Source: Chloroflexota bacterium
GTDB lineage: Bacteria > Chloroflexota > Anaerolineae > UBA1429
NCBI GenBank assembly: GCA_012515695.1
Contig: JAAYXX010000408.1
Location: forward strand, 1-17,892
Direction: 5' to 3'
Length of the DNA: 17,892 nucleotides
Shown here: positions 6,760-14,876 of the stretch, piece by piece
Numbering within the stretch: the first letter of the stretch is position 1
Layout of the letters: every line of letters begins with the position of its first letter
Position numbers and translations under genes: made by a program
Notes under the pieces: model-generated
Told to the model about the DNA's origin: nothing
The model's database searches: none
Seen by the model: the letters and a program-made list of their open reading frames with translations, nothing else

Positions 6760-9426
6760 TTACTTGTTGCGGATCGCCGCGTGGGCTGCCGCCAGGCGCG
6801 CAACGGGCACGCGGTACGGAGAGCAGCTCACGTACTTGAGACCGACGCGATGGAAGAAATCGATGGAATCGGGATCGCCGCCGTGCTCGCCGCAGATACC
6901 CAACTCGATATCGGGCCGCGTCTTGCGACCATTTTCCACAGCCCAGGCCACCAACTGCCCCACGCCGGTCTGATCCAGCGACTGGAACGGGTTGGAGGGG
7001 AGAATCTTGTCCTCCACGTACTTGAGCAGGAACTTGCCTTCGGCGTCATCACGAGAGAAGCCAAAGGTCATCTGGGTCAGGTCGTTGGTCCCAAAGGAGA
7101 AGAACTGGGCATACTTGGCCAGCTCTTGCGCCGTCAACGCGCCGCGCGGGGTCTCGATCATCGTCCCGAACATATAGTCGATCTCGACGCCCTCTTCCTG
7201 CATGACCTGCTTGGCGACCTGCTCCAACGTCTCGCGCTGGATACGCAGCTCGTTAAAGTGGCTCACCAGCGGGATCATGATCTCCACATGGACGTCAATC
7301 CCCTTCTTGGTCTGGCGGCAACCAGCCTGGAAGATGGCTCGCGTCTGCATTTCGGTCAGGCCGGGATGCAGCAGCCCCACACGGCAACCGCGCAGGCCCA
7401 TCATGGGGTTGACCTCCGCCATGTCCTCGACCACCGCGAGCATCTTTTCCTTTTCGGCCAGCTCTTCGGGGTTCTCACCGGTGCAGCGCAGCCGGGTAAC
7501 CTCTTCAATCAGGCTCTCGCGGGAAGGCAGGAACTCGTGCATGGGCGGGTCGAGCAGGCGGATGATGACAGGCAGCCCATCCATCGCCTCGAAAATTCCC
7601 TCAAAGTCCTCGCGCTGGAACGGCAGCAGCTTGTCGAGGTACTTTTGGCGTTCCTCGTCGGTCTTGGACATGATCATGCTTACCACAAAAGGCCGCCGCT
7701 CTGGCTCAAAGAACATGTGCTCCGTGCGGCACAGACCAATACCCTCCGCGCCAAACGCCCGCGCGCGCCGGGCATCTCGCGGGTAATCCGCGTTGGTGTA
7801 CACGCCCAGACGACGGATTTCGTCGGCCCAACTCAGGAGGGTCGCCAGGTCTTGCTCTCTGGCAAAATCCACGTCTATCGTGGGGATGGCCCCCACAAAG
7901 ACCTCGCCGGTGGTGCCATCAATCGAGATTACATCGCCTTCGTTGATGACCAGGCCGTTCACAGAGATCTGGCGCGCTTCGGGGTCCACGTCCAGCTCTT
8001 CACAACCGGCCACACAAGGCAGGTTGCTACCACGGGCCACCACTGCCGCGTGCGACGTCGCGCCGCCGTGCTGGGTCAACACACCCTTGGAACTCAACAT
8101 ACCGCCCACGTCATCCGGGGAGGTTTCCGGGCGCACCAGGATTACTGCATTGCCCGCTTTGGCAGCGGCTTCGGCGCGCTTGGCGTCCAGCACAGCCATG
8201 CCGGTGGCCGCGCCGGGGGAGGCGTTCAGCCCCTTGGCGATCAGGTCGCCACGCTCGGCAGCCGCCTGCTTGGCTTCCGGATCAAAGCTGGGGTGCAGCA
8301 TCGCGTCCACTTGCGCAGGTTCGATGCGGTCCACAGCCTCTTCACGGGTAATCAGGCCCTCGTTCACCATATCTACGGCGATCTTGATGGCTGCGCGAGC
8401 CGTGCGCTTGCCGTTGCGAGTCTGCAACATATAGAGCTTGCCGCGCTCAACGGTGAACTCGAGGTCCTGCATATCGCGATAATGCTTTTCGAGCATCTCG
8501 GCCAAATCGAGGAACTGATTGTAGATGGCGGGGTTGGCCTGCTGCAGCTCGGCAATCTTGACCGGCGTGCGGATACCAGCCACCACGTCCTCACCCTGAG
8601 CGTTCTGAAGGTATTCGCCGTACAGCTTGTTCTCGCCAGTGTTCGGGTTGCGGGTAAAAGCCACGCCAGTCCCCGAATCGTCGCCCATGTTGCCAAAGAC
8701 CATCGTCTGAACGTTGACGCCGGTGCCCCAGTCGTCAGGGAGCTTGTTGATACGCCGATAGATCACAGCGCGCTCGCCAAACCACGACGCGAACACAGCT
8801 TCAATCGCCTGTCCAAGCTGATCCCACACATCCTCAGGAAAGTCAACGCCAAGCTGCTGCTTGTAGATGGCCTTGTATTCCTGCACGATGTCCTTGAGCA
8901 TATCTACGGTCAGGTCAGTATCACGGCCGCCCTCGGTCTGGGCCTTGTACTTGTTGAGCACCTCATCGAACGGCGCGCCGTCGATGTGCTTGACGATACG
9001 CCCGTACAGGGCAATCAGTCGCCGATACGAATCATAGGCGAACCGCTCATTGTTAGAGAGCGCGGCCAGCCCCTTGAGCGTCTCTTCGTTCAGGCCGACG
9101 TTCAAGACGGTGTCCATCATGCCGGGCATAGAGGCCCGCGCACCAGAGCGCACCGAGACGAGCAGCGGATTCTTGGGGTCGCCGAATTTCTTGCCCGTCT
9201 GCTCCTCGACCGCCTTCATCGACTTTTGGACCTGCTCCCACATGCCTTCAGGGAACTTGTTGCCTGAAGCGAAATACGCCAGACAAGCTTCCGTAGTAAC
9301 CGTAAAGCCTGGGGGAACCGGAAGTCCCGCATTGGTCATCTCTGCCAGGCCCGCGCCCTTGCCACCCAGCAGATTACGCATGTCCCTGTTTCCCTCGGAA
9401 AACAGGTATACCCATTTTTCAGCCAT
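6760..9426 (-). CDS. ppdK: Pyruvate, phosphate dikinase
   Basis: This 888-residue cytosolic enzyme interconverts pyruvate + ATP + phosphate and PEP + AMP + pyrophosphate, linking glycolysis and gluconeogenesis. The length is typical of the family. The N-terminal ATP-grasp domain shows LLGGKGAGLAEM (19-30) and SVRSGARASMPGMMDT (91-106). The central swivelling domain holds the phospho-carrier H459 in GGATSHAAVVARG, with the family's regulatory-type T457 two residues before it. The C-terminal PEP/pyruvate TIM barrel has LCRTEHMFF (565-573), ETPRGA (758-763), FGTNDLTQMTFGFSRDD (778-794) and catalytic C845 in GICGEHGG. The ATG follows a GGAGG box at 8 bases. It stands alone between its own promoter and a hairpin. 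No regulatory kinase/phosphatase (PDRP) gene is in view. Confidence 0.98.
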   Translation of the reverse strand: MAEKWVYLFSEGNRDMRNLLGGKGAGLAEMTNAGLPVPPGFTVTTEACLAYFASGNKFPEGMWEQVQKSMKAVEEQTGKKFGDPKNPLLVSVRSGARASMPGMMDTVLNVGLNEETLKGLAALSNNERFAYDSYRRLIALYGRIVKHIDGAPFDEVLNKYKAQTEGGRDTDLTVDMLKDIVQEYKAIYKQQLGVDFPEDVWDQLGQAIEAVFASWFGERAVIYRRINKLPDDWGTGVNVQTMVFGNMGDDSGTGVAFTRNPNTGENKLYGEYLQNAQGEDVVAGIRTPVKIAELQQANPAIYNQFLDLAEMLEKHYRDMQDLEFTVERGKLYMLQTRNGKRTARAAIKIAVDMVNEGLITREEAVDRIEPAQVDAMLHPSFDPEAKQAAAERGDLIAKGLNASPGAATGMAVLDAKRAEAAAKAGNAVILVRPETSPDDVGGMLSSKGVLTQHGGATSHAAVVARGSNLPCVAGCEELDVDPEARQISVNGLVINEGDVISIDGTTGEVFVGAIPTIDVDFAREQDLATLLSWADEIRRLGVYTNADYPRDARRARAFGAEGIGLCRTEHMFFEPERRPFVVSMIMSKTDEERQKYLDKLLPFQREDFEGIFEAMDGLPVIIRLLDPPMHEFLPSRESLIEEVTRLRCTGENPEELAEKEKMLAVVEDMAEVNPMMGLRGCRVGLLHPGLTEMQTRAIFQAGCRQTKKGIDVHVEIMIPLVSHFNELRIQRETLEQVAKQVMQEEGVEIDYMFGTMIETPRGALTAQELAKYAQFFSFGTNDLTQMTFGFSRDDAEGKFLLKYVEDKILPSNPFQSLDQTGVGQLVAWAVENGRKTRPDIELGICGEHGGDPDSIDFFHRVGLKYVSCSPYRVPVARLAAAHAAIRNK

Positions 9427-9467
9427 TGAATGAACCTCCAGTTTGTCTCAGTATTGGCTAATATGTC

Positions 9468-9495
9468 ATTATAAGGCCAGCAGCCCTTTTGGCAA
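9468..9495 (-). promoter_or_regulatory. Sigma-70 promoter of ppdK
   Basis: On the minus strand there is a -35 box TTGCCA (9490-9495), a 16-base spacer and a perfect -10 box TATAAT (9468-9473). Initiation near 9461 would give a short 5' leader of about 35 bases containing the GGAGG ribosome site. Confidence 0.8.
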
Positions 9496-9763
9496 GTTGA
9501 CCTATGGACAATCAAAAAACAATTACGCCAGAATACGCCAGCAACCCTATAACAAGGGGTGCCATGTCGCGTTTCCGGGTCACGGAAAACGATGCGATAT
9601 ACTTTGCGCCGGGGGCCGCCTCAACGCAACCTCCAGGCCACATCCTGCGTAAAGATGATGAGTATTCCAACAGAGTGAGTGCGCCAGACTCCTACGACAG
9701 CACACCGCCTGAGCGATGTGAACAGCTAGAGCCGCGCAACACCGCAATACAGAGGAGTGACAA
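9496..9763 (+). other. Divergent intergenic region upstream of yccF with a weak ORF
   Basis: This stretch separates the ppdK promoter from yccF. It holds a reading frame open from 9504. A candidate 67-residue version starts at ATG 9564 after AAGGGGTGCC and stops at 9767 in an ATGA overlap with yccF. Its product is unlike any family I know, is very polar, and uses AGG, ATA and AGA codons unlike the neighbours, so coding is doubtful. There is also a -10-like TATAAC (9548-9553) just downstream of two direct TACGCCAG copies (9524-9531 and 9534-9541). The yccF promoter is expected here but is not clearly identified. Confidence 0.3.
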
Positions 9764-10135
9764 ATGAGTCTCTTGGGCAATCTACTGTGGATTTTCCTGG
9801 GTGGTGGTATCTTTATCTCTGCATTTTACCTGATTGGCGGGCTGGCGCTCTGTCTGACCATCGTTGGCATTCCCTTTGGCGTGCAACTGCTCAAGCTCGC
9901 CGGGTTGAGTCTAGCTCCTTTTGGCCGAGATGTCAACACCGAAGGCTCTGCCAGTGGGCTGATATCCATCCTGATGAACGTGCTATGGTGGGTCTGCGGC
10001 GGCGTCGAGGTGGCTATCGTGCACCTCGTATTCGCCTTTCTCATGGGCATCACCATCATCGGCCTGCCGTTTGCCAGGCAGCACATGAAAATGCTCAAGT
10101 TGGCCCTCGTCCCGTTCGGCGCTGTGATCGAGTGA
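9764..10135 (+). CDS. yccF: YccF domain-containing inner membrane protein
   Basis: This 123-residue integral membrane protein of unknown biochemical role belongs to the YccF family. Two copies of the family's signature are visible, LTIVGIPFG...LAPFG (31-54) and ITIIGLPFA...LVPFG (96-119). Each follows a hydrophobic membrane segment (about 4-35 and 67-101). It is slightly shorter than the E. coli protein but complete. The start ATG is preceded by AGGAG at 6 bases. It is the only plus-strand gene here, convergent with glyQS across a shared hairpin. The family assignment is secure; the function is not known. Confidence 0.9.
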   Translation: MSLLGNLLWIFLGGGIFISAFYLIGGLALCLTIVGIPFGVQLLKLAGLSLAPFGRDVNTEGSASGLISILMNVLWWVCGGVEVAIVHLVFAFLMGITIIGLPFARQHMKMLKLALVPFGAVIE

Positions 10136-10154
10136 CGCGGGCCAGATACCCTCA

Positions 10155-10186
10155 CTGGGGAGTCACCCTCGCGAGTGGCTCCCCAG
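10155..10186. terminator. Hairpin shared by convergent yccF and glyQS
   Basis: A 12-bp stem (CTGGGGAGTCAC against GTGGCTCCCCAG, one G-T pair) closes an 8-base loop between the two convergent stops. It lies 19 bases past yccF and 16 bases past glyQS. Neither strand has a T-tract after it. Its position argues for a bidirectional transcript-end structure. Confidence 0.6.
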
Positions 10187-10202
10187 CCTCCTGACGATAC
10201 GC

Positions 10203-13187
10203 CTAGAACCCTTCCATCTGCGTCAGGTCTACAATCCCTTCGGTCAACGCGCTGATCGCCTGCAACAGCCCCAGCCGATTCTCCCGCAGCTCTGGCTCTT
10301 TGGCCATCACCAGCACCTCGTCGAAAAACTTGGCAATGTAGGGCTGGAGTTCAACCAACGCGCCGAGCAGGGCGTCAATGGTGTTTGATTGGTGCACCTG
10401 GACTTGCGCCCGGCGGTAGGCATCGTACAGCGCCACAGCAGCCGGTTCGACGAGCCGCTCCCGCTCGACGGGATAGGTTGCGGGCTGATCGCGGGTGATA
10501 CGCACGCAGCGAGCATAGGCGTCTAGCAGTCTCTCCCAGTCATCCCGCTCGACCCACGGCGCAAACTCCTCCAGCGTGCGATAGGCCAGGTAAGGGTCAT
10601 ATCCCCGCTCGGCCAGCACTGCGTCCACCATGTCATAGCGGAACCCGCTATCAATCAAAAAGCCCCGATAGCGGCGGTCCACAAAGTCCAGGACCTCCCG
10701 CAAGGTATCCTCGCTGACTGGCACGGGCATCTGGGCCGCCGCCAGCGACAGGGCTTCCGGCAGGGCCAGCGAGAGTTGCTTGCTCACCAACAACTGCACC
10801 AGCCCCAGCGCCGCCCGTCGCAGGCCCCAGGGGTCCGCCGCGCCCGTGGGGCGAATGCCCACGGCAAACAGGCCCACCAGCGTGTCCAGCCGGTCCGCCA
10901 GACCCACCACAACGCCCGCGATGCTCTCCGGCAGGCGGTCTCCCATAAAGCGCGGATAGTAGTGTTCCTGGATGGCCTGGGCCACTTCTGGCGATTCGCC
11001 GGACATCTCGGCGTAATACCGCCCCATGATACCCTGCAACGAAGTGATCTCGACGACCAACTGCGTCGCCAGGTCGCTCTTGGATAGCTCGGCGGCGCGC
11101 AAAGCAGTCTGCGTCTCTGGCGGGGTCAGGCCAAGCGTATCGGCCAGTTCCGGAACGAGGCGCGTCAGTCTTTGCACCTTTTCCAACATAGACCCCAACT
11201 GCTCCTGGAAGGTCAGCGTCGCCAATTGCGGCGTGAACGCTTCCAGCGGCTTGCGCTGGTCCGCGTCATAGAAGTAGGCGGCGTCTGCATAGCGCGCGCG
11301 CAGCACTTCTTCGTTGCCAAAGCGCACCTGGTCCTGGTCCAGGCTGCCGCCGTTGGCGATGGCGATAAAGTAGGGCAACAGCTTGCCTTCCTTCATCACC
11401 GGCAAGTATCGCTGATGCTTACGCATGACAGCCAGCAACACCTCGTCGGGCAAGCGCAGATATTCCTGAGCGAACTTGCCTCGAATCGCCAGAGGATATT
11501 CAACCAGGTTTGCCACCTCACGCAGCAAATCAGCGTCTTGCGGCACAACCCCGCCCACCTCGGCAGCCAGCTCGGTGGCCTGGGCCAGAATGCTCTGCTC
11601 GCGCTTTTGCACATCCAGCATAATGCCGCCGTTCGCCACAACATCCAGGTAGGCGGCGGCGCTGGGGATTTCCAGTTCGGGCGAGTTCAGGGAGCGAATG
11701 CCCCACGACGTCCGCCCGCTGCGAATGCCAGCGTATTCAAACGGCACGACCACATCATCCAGCAGGGCCACATACCAGCGCAAAGGCCGCGAGAACGCGA
11801 CGCCGCTGGCGTTCCAGCGCATGGTCTCCCCAAAGGAGATGGAAGCGATCACCTGAGGCAGCAACTCGGCCAGCACGACGCTGGCATCACGCCCCTGATC
11901 CAGGATCGTAGCGACAGCGTACTCTTTGCCCTCGATAGTGCGGGCTTGCAGGGCCGTCACGTCAATGCCCTGGCTGCGGGCAAACCCCTGGGCCGCCTTG
12001 GTCGGCTGACCATCGGCGTCAAAGGCCACCCTGGCGGGCGGGCCTTTGATGATGCGCTCTTCATCGCGCTGGCGCGCATCCAGCCCGCGCAACGAGGCCA
12101 CCAACCGGCGCGGCGTGCCCCATACGTCGAGTTCCTCATAGCGCAGACGCGCCCCCTCTATCGCTTCGGCCAAAGCCGAGCGCAGTTGCGCGATGCCATT
12201 GTCCAGGTCGGCTACTGGCAATTCCTCGCAACCGATCTCCAGGAGCAGGTCAAAAGGTCCCTCGCCAGTCGGCTGCCGGGGTTCGGCCAATGGCCGCACG
12301 TCGGGCGCGGGCACGGGAACCTTTTGCAGGAACGGGTAGCCCAACTCCTCACGCTGTCGCGAATACAGGGCGGCCACCCGGCGGAACAGGTCGCGCATAC
12401 GCACGAAATAGTGGGCACGCTCGGTTACGCCAATAGCGCCCCGCGCGTCGAGCACGTTGAAAATGTGCGAGCACTTGAGCACATAATCGTGGGCAGGCAA
12501 CACCAGCCCGCGCTCCAGGGCGTTGAGGCATTCGGCCTCGTTCAGGTCATACATCTGCCGCAGGCGCTCGACATCCGCCACCTCAAAGTTGTAGGTGCAG
12601 TTCTCGATCTCGCCTTGCAGAAGCACATCCCCGTAGGTCAGCTTGTCCCGCCATTGAATATCGGGAAAACCGCGCACGCCCTGCAACACCATCACGATGC
12701 GTTCCAGGCCATAGGTGATCTCTACCGAGACCGGGTCCAGGTTCTGCCCCCCGGCTTGCTGGAAATATGTATACTGGCTGATTTCCTGGCCGTTCAGCCA
12801 CACTTCCCAGCCCAGCCCCCAGGCCCCCAGAGCCGGTTGCTTCCAGTTATCCTCGACAAAACGCACGTCAAGCGCCTTGGTATCAATGCCCAGCGCGCGC
12901 AGGCTGTCCAGGTATAGCTCCTGGGGGTTGCCGGGGTCCGGCTTGAGGATCACCTGGTACTGGTAATACTGGCCCCAGCGGTTGGGGTTCTCCCCATAGC
13001 GTCCGTCGTCTGGCCGCACGGACGGCTCGGTATAGGCCACGTTCCAGGGTTCCGGCCCCAGCACGCGCAGCACAGTGGCCGGGTTCATCGTGCCCGCGCC
13101 CACCTGCACGTTGTAGGGCTGCCACAGGATGCAGCCATGATCTACCCAGAACTCGTTCAAGCGCATGATAACTTGTTGAAAATCCAT
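10203..13187 (-). CDS. glyQS: Glycyl-tRNA synthetase, fused alpha and beta chains
   Basis: This 994-residue enzyme charges tRNA-Gly with glycine and is of the bacterial (alpha-beta) type. Residues 1-288 are the catalytic alpha chain, with FWVDHGCILWQPYN (13-26), GAGTMNPAT (30-38), PSVRPDDGRYGENPNR (55-70) and EITYGLERI (156-164). A Pro-rich linker (about 289-311) leads into the beta chain, which opens with LLLEIGCEELP (314-324). The beta chain carries the tRNA-recognition/HD-like region (VMRKHQRYLPVM) and a C-terminal DALR-type anticodon-binding domain. Most bacteria encode two separate chains; single-chain forms are known in Chlamydia, plastids and some other lineages. No frameshift is needed to join the halves, so the fusion is genuine. 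The ATG follows AGGGGG at 5 bases, 28 bases after recO. Confidence 0.97.
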   Translation of the reverse strand: MDFQQVIMRLNEFWVDHGCILWQPYNVQVGAGTMNPATVLRVLGPEPWNVAYTEPSVRPDDGRYGENPNRWGQYYQYQVILKPDPGNPQELYLDSLRALGIDTKALDVRFVEDNWKQPALGAWGLGWEVWLNGQEISQYTYFQQAGGQNLDPVSVEITYGLERIVMVLQGVRGFPDIQWRDKLTYGDVLLQGEIENCTYNFEVADVERLRQMYDLNEAECLNALERGLVLPAHDYVLKCSHIFNVLDARGAIGVTERAHYFVRMRDLFRRVAALYSRQREELGYPFLQKVPVPAPDVRPLAEPRQPTGEGPFDLLLEIGCEELPVADLDNGIAQLRSALAEAIEGARLRYEELDVWGTPRRLVASLRGLDARQRDEERIIKGPPARVAFDADGQPTKAAQGFARSQGIDVTALQARTIEGKEYAVATILDQGRDASVVLAELLPQVIASISFGETMRWNASGVAFSRPLRWYVALLDDVVVPFEYAGIRSGRTSWGIRSLNSPELEIPSAAAYLDVVANGGIMLDVQKREQSILAQATELAAEVGGVVPQDADLLREVANLVEYPLAIRGKFAQEYLRLPDEVLLAVMRKHQRYLPVMKEGKLLPYFIAIANGGSLDQDQVRFGNEEVLRARYADAAYFYDADQRKPLEAFTPQLATLTFQEQLGSMLEKVQRLTRLVPELADTLGLTPPETQTALRAAELSKSDLATQLVVEITSLQGIMGRYYAEMSGESPEVAQAIQEHYYPRFMGDRLPESIAGVVVGLADRLDTLVGLFAVGIRPTGAADPWGLRRAALGLVQLLVSKQLSLALPEALSLAAAQMPVPVSEDTLREVLDFVDRRYRGFLIDSGFRYDMVDAVLAERGYDPYLAYRTLEEFAPWVERDDWERLLDAYARCVRITRDQPATYPVERERLVEPAAVALYDAYRRAQVQVHQSNTIDALLGALVELQPYIAKFFDEVLVMAKEPELRENRLGLLQAISALTEGIVDLTQMEGF

Positions 13188-13215
13188 AACACCCCCTACG
13201 AAAGAAACAAGAAAC

Positions 13216-14058
13216 CTAGGCGTGATCTACACCGAGCGTGTCGGTGTCTGTCGCCCCGTCCGCTGGTTGCGTCGGCGTTGTGTTCGCCGCCGCTGCGCGC
13301 AGTTCGTGGCGCAATCGCTCCAAAAAGATAACCGATTTCAGTTCGCGCTCCAAAATATACTCCAGATAGGCGTACAGTAGCGCCTCGACCTCGGCGTGGG
13401 TGGCCGGGCCAACGCGCAAGGCGCGCACGTCGGCCAGACTGTGGGTCTGCAAGTAGCGCAACACCTTTTGCGCGTTCACCGACACGGCCTGGGCGCTGGC
13501 ATCGTGCCCCTTGCACGCTTCGCACAGCAGCCCGCCCTCCGCCGCGCTGAAATAATTGGGCACTGGCTGAATGCTTTTCCGGCAATGTAGACAGGAGAAG
13601 AACTGCGGTTGATATCCCACGTAGGTCAGGAGACGTAGCTCAAAGTGGCGAATGCCAAGCTGCAAATCCCGCTCTTCGGCCAGCCAGCGCAACGTCGTAA
13701 TCATCAGGTCATATAACTGGCTGGTGTCCTCGTCCTCTTCCTGGGCAAAGCGCTCGACCAGCTCTTCTACATAGCAAGCATAGGTAAATCGCAGCAGGTC
13801 GCCGCGAATCCCCTCGAACGCCTCCACGCTCTCTGCCTGGGTGATAATATCCAGGTTGCGCCCTCGCGCCAGCAAAAGCTGGACGCGCATGAACAGCCCC
13901 AAATGGCCGACCTTGCGGCTCGTGGGCCGCCGCACCCCCTTGGCTATCGCCGACAGCTTGCCCTTGGGCGTCAACAGCGTCAGGATACGGTCTGCTTCGC
14001 CATAATCCATCTCGCGCAACACAATCGCTTCGGTTCGGTAGACTCTTTCCTGACGCAC
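13216..14058 (-). CDS. recO: DNA repair protein RecO
   Basis: This 280-residue recombination mediator loads RecA on SSB-coated DNA together with RecR and anneals strands. The N-terminal OB fold (1-80) contains the family pattern EAIVLREMDYGEADRILTLL (10-29) and GKLSAIAKGVRR (33-44). The helical C-terminal domain holds a four-cysteine zinc site (C156, C159, C179, C182). A low-complexity Thr/Ala tail follows 255. The start is GTG: an in-frame TAG 15 bases upstream leaves it as the first usable start, with AGGGA 7 bases before it. It sits between an aldolase gene (47 bases upstream) and glyQS (28 bases downstream), probably in the deoC operon. Confidence 0.95.
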   Translation of the reverse strand: MRQERVYRTEAIVLREMDYGEADRILTLLTPKGKLSAIAKGVRRPTSRKVGHLGLFMRVQLLLARGRNLDIITQAESVEAFEGIRGDLLRFTYACYVEELVERFAQEEDEDTSQLYDLMITTLRWLAEERDLQLGIRHFELRLLTYVGYQPQFFSCLHCRKSIQPVPNYFSAAEGGLLCEACKGHDASAQAVSVNAQKVLRYLQTHSLADVRALRVGPATHAEVEALLYAYLEYILERELKSVIFLERLRHELRAAAANTTPTQPADGATDTDTLGVDHA

Positions 14059-14105
14059 GTTATATCCCTGCTAGAAAACCGGCAGAAGGTTTTACTACGA
14101 TGTCC

Positions 14106-14870
14106 CTAATCCCCTATCTCGATATCCGCGCTCACCGGCTCGGCCAGCCCCTTGCACGCGCCGCATCGGGCGCAATCGGGGCCGGGGAATGGCCGCCCCA
14201 GCAGCCGCGCCCGCATCACGCTTAGCCGCCGCACTTCCTCCGGCGGGAGCGTCTTGACATGGCCCAGGCTGTGGGCTGTCGTCAACACCAGCGCCGTATT
14301 TTCGACCTTTTCCATTTTGCTATAGGCGTCCATCGGCGAGCGCCCCACCGTCACCGCGCCGTGTCGGTCCAACACCAGCGCGTCGTGGTCGCGGATCAAC
14401 TCTCGAATCACTACCGGCCCTTGGGCCGACGTGGGAGTAGCATACTCGGTGGTCACAATCGTGCCTATCGTCACCAGGGTCTCTGGCAGCACGCAAGGCG
14501 CCAGCGAAACCCCGGCCACCGTTAACGCGGTGGTAATGGGCGGGTGAGCATGCACGACGGCGCGAATGTCGGGGCGCTGGCGGTATGCCTCCAGGTGCAG
14601 CCGCAACTCGGCGGAAGGGCGATAGCCGTTGTGCGGCGCGACCTCCTCCGGGGCTACCTGCCCATAGTTGTCCGTGACCACCAGGTCGTCCGGCTCGACC
14701 AGCCCCTTGACGACGCCAGCGGGCGTGGTAATCAGGTATTCATCGGTCCACCGGGCAGACACATTCCCATCTGTCGCAGCGATCAAGTTCTTCTCGTGCA
14801 TCATGCGGCAAACCTGCACGATCTCTTGGCGCAAGGCTTGCTCGCGCACGCGGTCTAGTTGCTGTGTCAT
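14106..14870 (-). CDS. Class II aldolase/adducin family protein (fuculose-phosphate aldolase-like)
   Basis: This 254-residue zinc aldolase is of the FucA/AraD type, which cleaves or epimerises a phosphorylated ketose at the C3-C4 bond. The family motifs are intact: TDGNVSAR (33-40), TTPAGV (48-53), candidate catalytic E88 in PSAE, zinc ligands H108 and H110 in VHAHPP and H170 in DRHGAV. The C-terminal tail has a compact cysteine cluster (C233, C236, C239) that could bind metal; I do not recall it from characterised FucA. The start ATG lies 6 bases after the deoC stop, so the genes are almost certainly co-translated. That context suggests a pentose- or deoxy-sugar phosphate substrate, but the sequence alone does not decide between fuculose-, ribulose- or 5-deoxyribulose-phosphate. 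Confidence 0.9.
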   Translation of the reverse strand: MTQQLDRVREQALRQEIVQVCRMMHEKNLIAATDGNVSARWTDEYLITTPAGVVKGLVEPDDLVVTDNYGQVAPEEVAPHNGYRPSAELRLHLEAYRQRPDIRAVVHAHPPITTALTVAGVSLAPCVLPETLVTIGTIVTTEYATPTSAQGPVVIRELIRDHDALVLDRHGAVTVGRSPMDAYSKMEKVENTALVLTTAHSLGHVKTLPPEEVRRLSVMRARLLGRPFPGPDCARCGACKGLAEPVSADIEIGD

Positions 14871-14876
14871 CGCCCG

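Noticed and set aside
6523..9267. Long plus-strand open frame of about 914 codons opposite ppdK.
   Set aside because: It is the antisense shadow of ppdK, whose motifs are complete. The plus-strand product has no recognisable domain and no ribosome site.
9497..9502. TTGACC on the plus strand as the -35 of a yccF promoter.
   Set aside because: No acceptable -10 box occurs 16-18 bases downstream (CAATTA/AATTAC only).
11172..12917. Plus-strand open frame of about 581 codons opposite glyQS.
   Set aside because: This is an antisense shadow caused by GC-rich codon bias. The minus strand encodes a full synthetase.
14075..14093. AAAACC/GGTTTT hairpin between the aldolase gene and recO as a terminator.
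   Set aside because: The stem is short and AT-rich with no following T-run on the minus strand, and 47-base spacing fits a continuous operon.
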